Part shown: one piece after another, positions 1 to 9,227 of the stretch
Layout: every line of letters begins with the position of its first letter
Numbering within the stretch: the first letter of the stretch is position 1
NCBI GenBank assembly: GCA_021789935.1
Contig: JAJYIR010000016.1
Location: forward strand, 1-56,555
Direction of reading: 5' to 3'
Length of the DNA: 56,555 bases
Source of the DNA: Nitrospirota bacterium
GTDB taxonomy: Bacteria > Nitrospirota > Thermodesulfovibrionia > Thermodesulfovibrionales > JdFR-88
Notes under the pieces: model-generated
Told to the model about the DNA's origin: nothing
What the model saw: the letters and a program-made list of their open reading frames with translations, nothing else
Database searches by the model: none
Position numbers and translations under genes: made by a program

Positions 1-567
1 GGCCGCTTCCTACTTCAACAACTCAAAGGGACATGCTCTACACGCCTTACAACACCTGCTATTGATGCTTCTGACATATTAAGAGCTCAGATAGTTATGG
101 CCGTAAGTGCCCTCGATCTGTATATCCACGAAATTACGCTGGTTGGAATGCTCGAAGTTTATGATGGCAAGAGAGCTCAAACGCCGGCTTTTAAAAAGTT
201 TGGTGTGACAATTGACACAGTTCTGCAAAATGCACAAAATGTACGAAATAATTCTTGGTTTGAGAGTATAATCCGTGAAAAGCTTGGCTATCAAGCCTTT
301 CAACAACCTGACAAAATAGCAGATACCATTCGTTTTTTTTCAAATATTAGGCTTTGGCGAAGAATTTCGGTAAATTTAGGAATTGCCGAAAGTGATTTGA
401 AAAACCGGTTGCATTTGATAATTGATCGAAGAAATAAAATTGTTCATGAAGCTGATTTGGATCCAAGTTATCCCGGGGTGCGATGGCCTATTTCCGATGC
501 CGATGTTAATACCTCTATTGATTTTATAGGGCAAGTATGCGGAGCCATTAGCCAGATAATTACTTAA
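1..567 (+). CDS. HEPN-domain protein, 5' end cut by window edge
   Basis: The frame is open from base 1, so the gene starts outside the window; the first internal ATG is at 97. The visible 188 residues are mostly helical. Near the end is RRNKIVHEAD, which fits the R-x4-6-H motif of HEPN RNases and their relatives. The segment RAQIVMAVSALDLYIHEI resembles the first helix of RiboL-PSP-type HEPN domains. HEPN proteins are often toxins or defence RNases, but some are inactive or housekeeping. The missing N-terminus prevents a finer assignment. Base composition is AT-richer than in the smc/gyrA genes, which suggests accessory DNA. HEPN membership is a motif-based inference. Confidence 0.6.
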   Translation, partial: GRFLLQQLKGTCSTRLTTPAIDASDILRAQIVMAVSALDLYIHEITLVGMLEVYDGKRAQTPAFKKFGVTIDTVLQNAQNVRNNSWFESIIREKLGYQAFQQPDKIADTIRFFSNIRLWRRISVNLGIAESDLKNRLHLIIDRRNKIVHEADLDPSYPGVRWPISDADVNTSIDFIGQVCGAISQIIT

Positions 568-605
568 TGGTAGTTCCGGGGATAATCCGGATAATCCGGG
601 ACACA

Positions 606-725
606 GAGCCTGTCTAAAAACTCTTTAAACAGCTTTGATGGCCACAAGATATTGGGAGGTCGATTATTTTTGTATGCCATATGTCGTATACACCATTTGC
701 AAATCGCTAGTTTTTAGACAGGCTC
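606..725. mobile_element. MITE-like element, 120 bp with 17-bp terminal inverted repeats
   Basis: GAGCCTGTCTAAAAACT at 606-622 is repeated as its exact reverse complement at 709-725. The tetranucleotide CACA directly abuts both outer ends (602-605 and 726-729), as expected for a 4-bp target duplication. The interior of about 86 bp has no coding capacity. This is the structure of a non-autonomous insertion element mobilised by a transposase encoded elsewhere. I cannot name the parent IS family from sequence alone. Confidence 0.7.
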
Positions 726-1366
726 CACATCCCAGATTCTTTTGGAACCCTTCATAAGACTGGCGCGGCCAATGGGGCGGACTTGAGGGCAAACTCCGCA
801 CCCAAAACACATCCTATGTTCCTTTGGTGTACTGGACGTAGTCCTGCCAGGACGCGGACATGGGGAAATGCCATGTTTCCAGCGGAATCCAGCACAAAAA
901 AACGATAATCCGGGACCATCCCCCATCCTTTTGAAAATCCGCATAATGGCTGCACTATTGCCGCATTCCGCACGAAATGGAGTTCATGAAACAAATTTAA
1001 TAAACAGTTTACATGGACAATCCCTTGGCCCTACGGGTTATGATGGGGAGGTCGGCAGGCCGCTTTTAGCCTGCAACTTTCTATAGCTTGCTCTTTGAAA
1101 ACGGGATGTCTTGCATCAGTTTACGAAGCGCGAAACTGCGGCTTGCGGGACGCCCTCCAAGCCGCATAAACGGTTAACGGATGCGTGCGTCTGATCTTGT
1201 CCCATCGCCTGAAAAAAACCAGGACGCTCACTTGAACACGTTTGAACGCTCTGGCCCGGAAAATGATTTAAAAACGGCAGGTTACTAATTTTGATTTGAA
1301 CAGAAAAGCGCAAAAAGGAATAAATGAAGCCATCCACACTCTTTGGCGAATGCCGCCTGATCCTGT
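726..1366. other. Gene-poor stretch between MITE and fabF
   Basis: About 640 bp without a convincing gene. Open frames here are short, lack good ribosome-binding sites and match no family I recognise. The string GATAATCCGGGAC at 589-601, just left of the MITE, recurs at 903-915, so the area is patchily repeated. It may be eroded accessory DNA linked to the HEPN gene, but I see no identifiable remnant. Confidence 0.5.
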
Positions 1367-2596
1367 TTATCCGTATCTTTTTATCACAAGGGATGCGTTA
1401 AACCCGCCAAGGCCGAACGAATTGGCCATTGCTGCGTCAACCGCCGCCGTCCGCGTACGTTCGGGCAGATTGAGGGTGCAATCCTTGTTCTTTATATTCG
1501 GGTTGCCGGGTAAGACCCCTTCTTTAACGCACATAAGCGCAAGGGCGGCCTCAAAAGGCCCCGAGGCTGCAAGCATATGCCCGGTGAGGGCCTTTGCGGC
1601 AAAAACAGGCAGGTCAGCAGCCCTTTCCCCAAAAGCCGTCCTTATGGCCTCTTCCTCCGCCTTGTCGCCAATCCTGGTGCCCGTCGCATGGGCAAGCAGA
1701 AGGGCTATGTCCAAAAAACCCTCCGGCCCAGCTGTTTCCATCGCCCCCGCCTCTTTCATTGCCATTTTCATCGCCCGCGCCTGGCCGGAGGGGTCCGGCC
1801 TGGTGTCGTGGAAGGCGTCCATGCCGTACCCATAGCCGCATATCTCCCCGTAGATATTCGCCCCGCGTTCAAGCGCATGCCCCAGCTCCTCCAAAACAAG
1901 CACGCAGGCCCCTTCGGCCAGCACGAACCCGTCACGGTCCCTGTCAAACGGGCGGCTCGCCTCCGATGTTTTTGATGTTGACTTTGAAAGCGCGCCGCAT
2001 CTGGAATAGGCCTCTATGCAAAATCTCGTAAGCGGGGCCTCCGCCCCGCCGCAAAGGCATACCGTCTCCAGCCCGTTTTTAATGTATGTAAAACCCTCTC
2101 CCACGGCCTGCATCCCGGAGGCGCAGGCGCTCGATATCCCCATGGCCCGCCCGTTTATGCCAAGTTTCCGCGCTATGTTGGAGGCGGCCGCGCCGGACTG
2201 GCTCCCTGGCATCAGATATGCCGAATACCTTCCCTTCAAGGCGGCCTCTTCAAGCCTGGTGACCCCTCCACGGCTTGTCCCGATTATCACCGCAGAACCC
2301 TCCATTTCCCGCCGCCCTCCGGCAAAGGCGTCCTGGGCCGCCATGCTTGCCGCGGACACGGCATACCAGACGAACGGATCGGTCCTGCCGGTCTCCTTGG
2401 GGGAGAGATGCCGGAGCGGGTCATAGGATTTATCCACCTGGCCTGCGGCAAAGAAAAAAACCTGCCTGCCCAAAAAATCCCCGGTGCATGCCTTTATGCC
2501 TGAGCGGCCCTGCCGGACCGCCTCCCAGGAGCTCCGGAAATCTGCGCCCAGGGGCGTGACCGCACCTATCCCGGTAACAACCACCCTCTTATTCAT
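1367..2596 (-). CDS. Beta-ketoacyl-ACP synthase II-like (FabF family)
   Basis: This 409-residue thiolase-fold condensing enzyme would catalyse decarboxylative Claisen condensation of malonyl-ACP with an acyl-ACP. The family's Cys-His-His triad is present: Cys158 in SSACASGMQ, a His in AHATGTRIGD and a His in AKALTGHMLAASGPF. The N-terminus RVVVTGIGAVTPLG is typical of FabF. No acpP, fabG or fabD lies next to it. It may therefore be a second synthase dedicated to a special lipid or polyketide rather than the housekeeping FabF, so I give no symbol. It is divergent from smc. Confidence 0.9.
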   Translation of the reverse strand: MNKRVVVTGIGAVTPLGADFRSSWEAVRQGRSGIKACTGDFLGRQVFFFAAGQVDKSYDPLRHLSPKETGRTDPFVWYAVSAASMAAQDAFAGGRREMEGSAVIIGTSRGGVTRLEEAALKGRYSAYLMPGSQSGAAASNIARKLGINGRAMGISSACASGMQAVGEGFTYIKNGLETVCLCGGAEAPLTRFCIEAYSRCGALSKSTSKTSEASRPFDRDRDGFVLAEGACVLVLEELGHALERGANIYGEICGYGYGMDAFHDTRPDPSGQARAMKMAMKEAGAMETAGPEGFLDIALLLAHATGTRIGDKAEEEAIRTAFGERAADLPVFAAKALTGHMLAASGPFEAALALMCVKEGVLPGNPNIKNKDCTLNLPERTRTAAVDAAMANSFGLGGFNASLVIKRYG

Positions 2597-2826
2597 ATCC
2601 CGTAAACTATATTAGCAAAAAAGGTTTACGAGCAGACGGTAAACCCGGGGCTCCAGGCAATAGCGCCTTTCTTCTGCCGCTCATGCCCGCTATTACCTGG
2701 AGGCATTTGCCACCTGATAGGGAGAAAGGATGCGGGGACTGCTGCTGGACGGCAGTGCTATCCCTGCATCCTTCCGTGCGCACAATATTTGACCCGATTT
2801 TGTCAATATCCGGCCCCCTGCTTTGC

Positions 2827-2856
2827 TTGTTTTTGCCGCTGGCAAATAGGTATACT
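2827..2856 (+). promoter_or_regulatory. Candidate sigma-70 promoter for smc
   Basis: TTGTTT (2827-2832) is followed after 18 bp by TATACT (2851-2856), about 36 bp before the smc start codon. The hexamers match the consensus moderately well and the position fits. The rest of the fabF-smc intergenic region (2597-2826) shows no other feature. Confidence 0.4.
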
Positions 2857-2892
2857 ACTGCTACCTTTCCGGGGGATAAAAAAACAAAACCA

Positions 2893-5800
2893 ATGCGCAT
2901 TGAGAAGATAGAGCTTACGGGATTCAAGTCATTCGCAGAAAAAACCGTCATCGAACTCCATCCCGGCATCACCTGCATTGTAGGGCCAAACGGATGCGGT
3001 AAAAGCAACGTTGTGGACTCCTTCAAGTGGGTCCTTGGGGAGCAGAGCGCAAAGAGCCTCAGGGGCGACAAGATGATGGAGGTGGTCTTCGACGGATCGC
3101 AGAGCAAAAAGCCGAAGGGCATGGCCGAGGTCAGCCTCCAGGTAAACGGAATCAACGGCGGCAGCCCCACAACCGTGACCAGAAGGCTGTACCGCTCCGG
3201 CGAAAGCGATTACCTGATAAACAGGGCCTCCTGCCGCCTGAAGGACGTAAAAGACATATTCCTGGATACAGGCCTCGAACTTAAAAGCTATGCCATATTC
3301 GAACAGGGCAACATATCCAGGATCATTAATTCCAAGCCGGAAGACAGGCGCTTCCTCATAGAAGAGGTGGCGGGGGTTGTCAAATACAAGATAAGACGCG
3401 GCGAGGCGGAAGGCAAGCTGGAGACTTCCCGCCAAAACCTTCAGAGGATAGCCGATATCATCGGGGAGGTCAAAAGACAGATCAACTCCCTGGACAGGCA
3501 GGCCAAGAAGGCCGAACGTTACAAGCGCCTGGCCGAAGAGCTGAAGGGCATAGAGCTGAGACAGGCAAGAAAAGATTACCTGGGGCTGTCGGCGGCCCTT
3601 GAGGAGCTTACCGCCTCACTTGCCGCGTTGAGGGAAAAAGACGCGGCGCTCAGGGCCAGGCTTTCCGAGTTGGAGGATACGCACGCGCAAAGGCGCATAG
3701 CCCTTGCGGACAAGGAAAAAACCGCGGGCAGCCTGAATGATGCCCTGCAGGCGCTCCAGCGGGAGATCGCCGCAAAGGAGCGGGAGGCCGCCGTCCTGGA
3801 TACCGAAAAAGAGGCCCTCAGGCAAAATCTGGAGCGCCTTGAAAAAACCGAAGTCGAATTGAACCGGAAGATACTGGACTCCGGGCAGAAGATCTCCGGA
3901 CTGAACGCGGAATCGGGCGCGCTTTCCACCACGATATCGTCCTTTGAGGACACCTTAAAACAAAACAGCAGCGGGCTTGATATCTCAAGAGAGACAATCG
4001 ACCAGATCGAGTCGGAGCTTGAACAGGAAAGGCGTGAGCTTTTCCGGGCCTCCGAGGCGCTAAGCTCGCATGCCGGAGAGATAGGGAAGGCTGAACTGGC
4101 CGCATCGGCGCATAAGAGGCGTGAGCTTTCTATTGCCGGGGAGGAGGAAGCCCTGAAGGAGACTCTTGCCCAAACCGGAAAATCGCTGACGGGGCTTGAG
4201 GCCAGGGCGGTTGAATGCGGCAGGGGCAACATGCTGGCCAGGGAGGAAAAAGAGGCCCTCATCGAGGAGCTCTCGGCCCTGCGGCAGCGCTCGCAGGACC
4301 TTCAGGCGCAGATATCCGGGAAAAGAGAGGACCTGGCAAGAGTATTGTCCAGGATCGATTCGCTCAAGGAGATTCTTCTGGACCCGGCGTCCAGGGAATT
4401 TTTAAATACAGCCGTTTCAGACCGGGTCAATATAGAAAAAAGCCTGTCGGATGTCATAGAGGCTGTGCCTGAATACGAAAGAGCGGTCGAGGCGGCCCTG
4501 AAGGAGCTCCTGGCCGGGGGCTTTATAGTGCCGGACAGAAAAAGCGCCATTGCCGCTTTGAAAACTCTCAGAGACAAAGACATAGAGAGGACGTCCTTTA
4601 TTCCGATTGCAATTAACGGAAACGGCGGCGAGGACCGCCCTTTGCCCACAGGCGTTCTGGGCCGGGCCACCGATTTCGTAAAGGCCATGCCCGGATATGA
4701 GGCGCTCACAAAAACCCTGTTAAATGATGTCCTGATAGTCCGCGAGCTGGAGGATGCCCCGGAAGCCACGGGGGGCTTCATGTACATCAGCCTTTCAGGC
4801 GAGGCGCTTGAGCCCAGAGGCACGCTTGCGGGCGGGAAGACGCGCGGCCTTCTGGCCAGGAAAAGGGAGTTGAGGGGGCTTCAAAACGAGGCAGGCAGCC
4901 TCAGGGCTGCTGTTTCCGCCCTGGAGGAGGACGCCTCTGAAACCAGCGCCCTGACAGAGGAGAAGGAGCGGCTTTTAGCCGGGGCACAGGCGCGCCTGCA
5001 TGAGTTTGAAAAGGAGATATCCCTCCTTAACCACTCCCTTGAAAGCGGCAGGCTCGAACTGGAGCGGCTTCAGAAAAAATCCTCATATCTCAGGATAGAA
5101 GGCGAAACCCTTAAGAACGAACTGAAGGGCATGGAAAACGCTCTGGAGGAACTGGCCGGCAAAAAGACCGTGCTGGAACAAAAAAAGACCCTTAAAGAGC
5201 AGGAAATAAGCGCGCTTCAGGAGAAGCTTGGCGCCGCCCGGCAGTCCTATGAAGAGGAACGGGCCGGGTTGGTGGAGCAGAAAATGGAGCTTAACAATCT
5301 CAGGCAGGCCCTTGAAAACCTTAAGAAAGAGATATCCTCCCTGGAGGCACAGGGCCGGGAGGCGGGCCAAAACCTTGAGAAGGCTGCGGCCGAAAAACTT
5401 GCGGCGGCGCAAATTCTTGAACAAAAAACGGCCCACTCGGAAGAGCTTTCGTCCGCCTTGAGAGAGGTTGTCAAAAAGGCCCAGGAGAAGGAAGCCGAGG
5501 CGCTGGAGGAACGGCGCGGGCTTGAAGAGCTTGCGGCGGAAATAAACGGGTACGAGCTCCCCTTGAAATCCCTGAGGCAGGAGATAGACGCACTGGGGCG
5601 CCAGATAGCCGACGCGGAGGTAAAATCCTCCCAGACCGGAATGAGGCTGGAGAATCTGAAGGAAAACATCAGGAACACTTACCAGGTGGAGATAGAGACC
5701 CACGAAGCGGGCCCTGTGGAAGAAGGAGACGAAGAGAAATACGGGGAGCTTAAAAAGAAACTCGCTGAGCTTGGCCCCGTAAGTCTTGCCACCATAGAGG

Positions 5801-6369
5801 AATACGAGGAGCTTACAAAGAGATTCGAGTTCCTGAACACCCAGAAGGATGACCTTGAGAAATCCATTGCCGAGTTGGAGGAGGCCATTAAAAAATTGAA
5901 CTCCTCCACCAGGCGGATGCTGCGGGAGGCCTTCGACGCGCTCAAGGTAAAGTTCTCGGAGATATTTGTAGATTTTTTTGGCGGGGGACGCGCCGAGCTG
6001 GTCTTGACGGACGAAAACAATATACTGGAAACCGGCATAGACATAATCGCCCAGCCCCCGGGTAAAAAGCTCCAGAACATAAACCTGCTTTCGGGCGGAG
6101 AAAAATCCCTTACGGCGCTTTCTCTTCTTTTTGCCAGCTTCCTTGTAAAACCCACTCCCCTTTGCATCCTTGACGAGGCGGATGCCGCTCTTGACGAGTC
6201 TAACACCTTCAAATTCGCACAGATGGTCAAGACACTTTCAGTCGCCACCCAGTTCATAGTGATAACGCACAACAGGGTAACGATGGAAGCGGCGGACTAC
6301 CTATACGGCATCACCATGCAGGAGCCCGGCGTCTCCAGGGCCATCTCAATGCGCTTGTCCGAAGCGTGA
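2893..6369 (+). CDS. smc: Chromosome segregation protein SMC
   Basis: This 1158-residue ATPase forms the core of the bacterial condensin that organises and segregates the chromosome. The order is N-terminal ATPase half with Walker A GPNGCGKSN, a long coiled coil, a hinge near residues 500-610 (around ALKELLAGGFIVPD and EPRGTLAGGKTRG), a second coiled coil, then the C-terminal half with signature LLSGGEKSLTALSLLFA and Walker B LCILDEADAALDE. The frame is open upstream to 2683, but the ATG at 2893 (MRIEKIELTGFKSF) is the family's standard beginning and gives normal length. dgt follows after 31 bp. Confidence 0.97.
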   Translation: MRIEKIELTGFKSFAEKTVIELHPGITCIVGPNGCGKSNVVDSFKWVLGEQSAKSLRGDKMMEVVFDGSQSKKPKGMAEVSLQVNGINGGSPTTVTRRLYRSGESDYLINRASCRLKDVKDIFLDTGLELKSYAIFEQGNISRIINSKPEDRRFLIEEVAGVVKYKIRRGEAEGKLETSRQNLQRIADIIGEVKRQINSLDRQAKKAERYKRLAEELKGIELRQARKDYLGLSAALEELTASLAALREKDAALRARLSELEDTHAQRRIALADKEKTAGSLNDALQALQREIAAKEREAAVLDTEKEALRQNLERLEKTEVELNRKILDSGQKISGLNAESGALSTTISSFEDTLKQNSSGLDISRETIDQIESELEQERRELFRASEALSSHAGEIGKAELAASAHKRRELSIAGEEEALKETLAQTGKSLTGLEARAVECGRGNMLAREEKEALIEELSALRQRSQDLQAQISGKREDLARVLSRIDSLKEILLDPASREFLNTAVSDRVNIEKSLSDVIEAVPEYERAVEAALKELLAGGFIVPDRKSAIAALKTLRDKDIERTSFIPIAINGNGGEDRPLPTGVLGRATDFVKAMPGYEALTKTLLNDVLIVRELEDAPEATGGFMYISLSGEALEPRGTLAGGKTRGLLARKRELRGLQNEAGSLRAAVSALEEDASETSALTEEKERLLAGAQARLHEFEKEISLLNHSLESGRLELERLQKKSSYLRIEGETLKNELKGMENALEELAGKKTVLEQKKTLKEQEISALQEKLGAARQSYEEERAGLVEQKMELNNLRQALENLKKEISSLEAQGREAGQNLEKAAAEKLAAAQILEQKTAHSEELSSALREVVKKAQEKEAEALEERRGLEELAAEINGYELPLKSLRQEIDALGRQIADAEVKSSQTGMRLENLKENIRNTYQVEIETHEAGPVEEGDEEKYGELKKKLAELGPVSLATIEEYEELTKRFEFLNTQKDDLEKSIAELEEAIKKLNSSTRRMLREAFDALKVKFSEIFVDFFGGGRAELVLTDENNILETGIDIIAQPPGKKLQNINLLSGGEKSLTALSLLFASFLVKPTPLCILDEADAALDESNTFKFAQMVKTLSVATQFIVITHNRVTMEAADYLYGITMQEPGVSRAISMRLSEA

Positions 6370-6400
6370 GGCCATTTATTTCCATTAAAAAGAAAAAGCC

Positions 6401-7447
6401 ATGGATTCGGGAATAAGGGCGCAGACCGAGGCGATAGAAAACCAGATACTTCATCCCCGGGCGGCCAGGAGCTCCCTGAGCCTTGGCAGGTCCCGGCCCG
6501 AAAAGGAAGGCGAGATACGGACCTGCTTCCAGCGGGACAGGGACCGGGTGATACACTCGAAGGCCTTCCGCAGGCTGAAATACAAGACCCAGGTTTTTCT
6601 TGCCCCGAAAGGGGACCACTACCGCACGCGTCTTACCCATGTGCTTGAAGTAAGCCAGATAGCACGCACCATCGCGCGCGCCCTCAGGCTGAACGAAGAC
6701 CTGACAGAGGCCATAGCCCTGGCGCATGACCTTGGGCACACGCCGTTTGGCCATGCGGGCGAGGCCGTCTTGCGCCATATACACCCCGGAGGGTTTGAGC
6801 ATTTCGAGCAGAGCCTGCGCGTGGTGGATGTGCTTGAAAGAGACGGAAAGGGCCTTAATCTCACTTTCGAGGTAAGGGACGGCATCATAAAACACTCCAA
6901 AGGCAAGGGGAACATAATCCCCCATACGCCGGCGGAGGCCGCAAGCACCCTCGAGGGGCAGGTGGTCCGTGTGTCTGACAGCATCGCCTATTTGAACCAC
7001 GACCTGGACGACGCCCTGAGGGCGCAAGTGATCAGGAAATCCGAGATACCATCCGGCGCCACCCGTGTGCTTGGCGACAATTACTCCGCAAGGATAGACA
7101 CCATGGTAAAGGACGTTATCCATGAGACGGCAAAAGACGCGGGCCTGCCCGGCCTCAGGATGAGCGAAAAGCTTGCGGACCCCATCGAGGTGCTGCGGCG
7201 TTTTCTTTATGAGCGGGTGTACGAAAATGAAGGAACGAAGGCGGAGTTCAGGAAGGCAAAAAAAGTGCTGGAAGACCTTTATGCCTATTTTTTTGAGCAC
7301 CCGGATGAGGCCTTTCATGACCACCCGATATTGAACAGGGAAGACCCCCACCGGGTGGTCTGTGATTTCATAGCCGGGATGACGGACCGCTTCGCGCTTG
7401 CCACCTACGAACGGCTGTTCATGCCCAGGCAGTGGACCGTGTATTAA
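6401..7447 (+). CDS. dgt: dGTP triphosphohydrolase (HD superfamily)
   Basis: The enzyme hydrolyses dGTP or other dNTPs to the nucleoside and triphosphate, which influences dNTP pools. The 348-residue protein has the HD metal site: His80 in [10 protein letters not shown], the His109-Asp110 pair in [16 protein letters not shown], and a later Asp in [14 protein letters not shown]. The N-terminal motif [19 protein letters not shown] is typical of short Dgt-type enzymes. It probably follows smc in one transcript. A broken partial copy of its 3' half lies about 500 bp downstream. Confidence 0.93.
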   Translation: MDSGIRAQTEAIENQILHPRAARSSLSLGRSRPEKEGEIRTCFQRDRDRVIHSKAFRRLKYKTQVFLAPKGDHYRTRLTHVLEVSQIARTIARALRLNEDLTEAIALAHDLGHTPFGHAGEAVLRHIHPGGFEHFEQSLRVVDVLERDGKGLNLTFEVRDGIIKHSKGKGNIIPHTPAEAASTLEGQVVRVSDSIAYLNHDLDDALRAQVIRKSEIPSGATRVLGDNYSARIDTMVKDVIHETAKDAGLPGLRMSEKLADPIEVLRRFLYERVYENEGTKAEFRKAKKVLEDLYAYFFEHPDEAFHDHPILNREDPHRVVCDFIAGMTDRFALATYERLFMPRQWTVY

Positions 7448-7581
7448 TGTTTTTGTTTTTATTTTTTATCTGACCGTAAATTCCTGAAAAGACAGCGGGT
7501 TAGATCGGGCCTTAAAGTCCCGGGATTTTTATTCCGATAATAGAACCAAGAAGTCAGATTTTTATTATACGGAGGTCCAAA

Positions 7582-7830
7582 ATGATCAACAGCGTATCGA
7601 ATTCGGTCCAAGCCCTGTCTGCAGCCCAAACGAAGCCACTGGATGTAACATTGGCGAAATCGAAGCTTCAGGTTCCCAAAGACACCGTGCAGGTCAGCAG
7701 CGCTGCGCAGACCGCGTTGCAGGAAGCGACTGAGACGCACGAGCAAACCGTCAAGGAAGCGATGTCCGGCGACCTTCAGGCCAAGAGCCTGCTGGCCAGA
7801 GAGGCCGCTGCCAAAGCGGCTGGCCAGTAA
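7582..7830 (+). CDS. Small hypothetical protein, Ala/Gln-rich
   Basis: This 82-residue protein starts at an ATG preceded by GGAGG at good spacing (about 7571-7575). It has no membrane segment and no cysteine. It is rich in Ala, Gln, Thr and Ser, and the C-terminal half is predicted helical. The beginning (VQALSAAQTK and later DTVQVSSAAQTAL) vaguely recalls small proteins annotated as putative motility proteins, but I do not trust that. It lies between dgt and the broken dgt copy, which may mark a duplication or insertion site. Function unknown. Confidence 0.6.
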   Translation: MINSVSNSVQALSAAQTKPLDVTLAKSKLQVPKDTVQVSSAAQTALQEATETHEQTVKEAMSGDLQAKSLLAREAAAKAAGQ

Positions 7831-7961
7831 TCGGGTAGTCGTTGCCTTTACGGTGGCATTACCCCCCCTAACATTCCCCTCCGCATGAGCAGCATTAATG
7901 CGGGGGGGATGTAAAACAAAGGCCAGGCAACAAAGAGAGCCCCACATCCCATTTGCTTGGT

Positions 7962-8150
7962 GATGGACGTTATCCATGAGACGGCAAAAGATGTGGGCCT
8001 GCCCGGCGCAGGGATGAGCGGAAAGCTTGAAGGCTCCATCGGGGCGTAGCCGCGCTGGGCTGCCCGCGATTTCATCTCCGGGATAAATGACAGCTTCGCA
8101 CTTGCCGCATACAAACGATTATTCATGCCGAGGCGGTGGACGAGGTATTG
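7962..8150 (+). pseudogene. Broken partial copy of dgt
   Basis: The stretch beginning ATGGACGTTATCCATGAGAC closely matches dgt from about position 7110. After about 80 bp it jumps to a match with the last 100 bp of dgt (compare ATTTCATCTCCGGGATAAAT with the dgt text around 7367). Roughly 170 bp are lost in between. An in-frame TAG and point changes destroy the reading frame. The similarity reaches the former stop codon and the T-rich tail after it. This is a relic of a duplicated dgt 3' end. Confidence 0.85.
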
Positions 8151-8680
8151 GAATTTTTTTGTTTTTTTAATCGATATTCCGGCACGGCCCTTTGCGCCCA
8201 TGGATCTTCCGCAAGTTTTTTCACCGTACCGCGACATCTTCATGGAAACAAACACCCCCCTGTCTGAGGCTAGGTGGGAAATCCCCCTCGGGATGAGGCT
8301 AGTCCGCCTTGCCCCCGGATGGTAAACGGCCCCCTCTAAATAGCCTTCCTTTATGAGCGCAGCATGGCGTCTTTCAATGCCGGGTGCGTAAACGGGCGCT
8401 TAGAAAGATGCGTGTCCCTCGCCGTCCCGCATCCGGACAATAAAGGCCATCCAAAATAGCCATCCTTTATGAGTCCACGCGCGATGCCGTATCATCCTGA
8501 AGTTTCGGTTCCCCTTGAGGCGGCGAAAATCCTTTGGCAGAGATGAACCTTTCGCGGCGGCCTTAAATTGAAGCAAAAAAGGAACTCCCTTCCCCCAATA
8601 GCATATAACCCAGGTTAAAGCTGGTAAATTTATCCTAAGTGGGGGAATTAAAACCGCTCGTCCGCAAGGGTGCCGGCATC
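8151..8680. other. Non-coding stretch before the arsR operon
   Basis: About 530 bp with no gene I can support. It follows the dgt relic and ends at the first arsR promoter. CCTTTATGAG occurs twice (about 8349 and 8467) and may be further eroded dgt sequence (compare dgt near 7207), but the matches are too short to be sure. I recognise no structured RNA here. Confidence 0.4.
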
Positions 8681-8717
8681 TTGACAAATACATTTAAACA
8701 TCTATATATTTACAGAT
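8681..8717 (+). promoter_or_regulatory. Promoter and palindromic operator of the first arsR gene
   Basis: A perfect -35 TTGACA (8681-8686) is followed after 18 bp by TATATT (8705-8710). Overlapping the -10 and touching the start codon is an 18-bp imperfect palindrome, ATCTATATATTTACAGAT (8700-8717), with 7 of 9 pairs matching. A dyad over the -10 is where ArsR/SmtB repressors usually bind. The start point would lie at or next to the ATG at 8718, so the messenger may be leaderless or nearly so. The binding protein is inferred. Confidence 0.6.
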
Positions 8718-9227
8718 ATGGATGTGAATAACGGTTCAATTAATTTTTCTTCGAAAAAGATCGAGATACTTAAAGCCATCGCCCATCCGGGTAGGCTGAA
8801 AATTCTGGCAGAGCTTATGCAGGGGGTAAAATGCGTTAGCGATTTCGAGGACGCATTCGATATGCGCCAGCCTGTTGTCTCCCATCACCTTTCAATCTTA
8901 AGGCGGTTCGACCTCGTTGACTATTTTGTGGACGGGAGGCTCAAATGCTACTTCCTGAGGAACCCTATGGTCCCCGAAGTCATCGAGGCATTAAGAAAGG
9001 AACACACTGAGGAACTGCCAGCCCCCGCATGCTGCCCTATAACGAAAAAAGGGAAATATCCCGGGGTGCGCGAGAAAAAAATGAAAACCTCTTCTGGAAA
9101 TGGACCGGGGAAAAGACAAGAAATATTGCAATCGAGTGTAGGAGGAAAAAATGGCCGAAAGCAAAAAAATCAAGATCGTCTTCTATCTCAACGAACCAAA
9201 CGGGGGGACGTGAAAGCATTTCATTGA
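8718..9227 (+). CDS. ArsR/SmtB-family metalloregulator, first copy
   Basis: A winged-helix repressor expected to leave its operator when it binds a metal or metalloid. Residues 14-95 form the wHTH domain (LKAIAHPGRLKIL, recognition region MRQPVVSHHLSILRRF, wing VDGRLKCYF). Candidate ligands are Cys39 (VKCVSDF), Cys77 and the Cys105-Cys106 pair, so a soft ion such as As(III) is plausible. It resembles the regulator at 11550 throughout, but its frame runs about 55 residues past where that paralogue stops. The extension is Lys/Ser-rich and overlaps the selenoprotein start by 77 bp in another frame. It is probably autoregulated through the adjacent dyad. Confidence 0.88.
   Translation: MDVNNGSINFSSKKIEILKAIAHPGRLKILAELMQGVKCVSDFEDAFDMRQPVVSHHLSILRRFDLVDYFVDGRLKCYFLRNPMVPEVIEALRKEHTEELPAPACCPITKKGKYPGVREKKMKTSSGNGPGKRQEILQSSVGGKNGRKQKNQDRLLSQRTKRGDVKAFH

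Noticed and set aside
8340-8480. Riboswitch before the first arsR gene
   Set aside because: The repeated CCTTTATGAG and short GC stems match no riboswitch consensus I know. They may be dgt relics.
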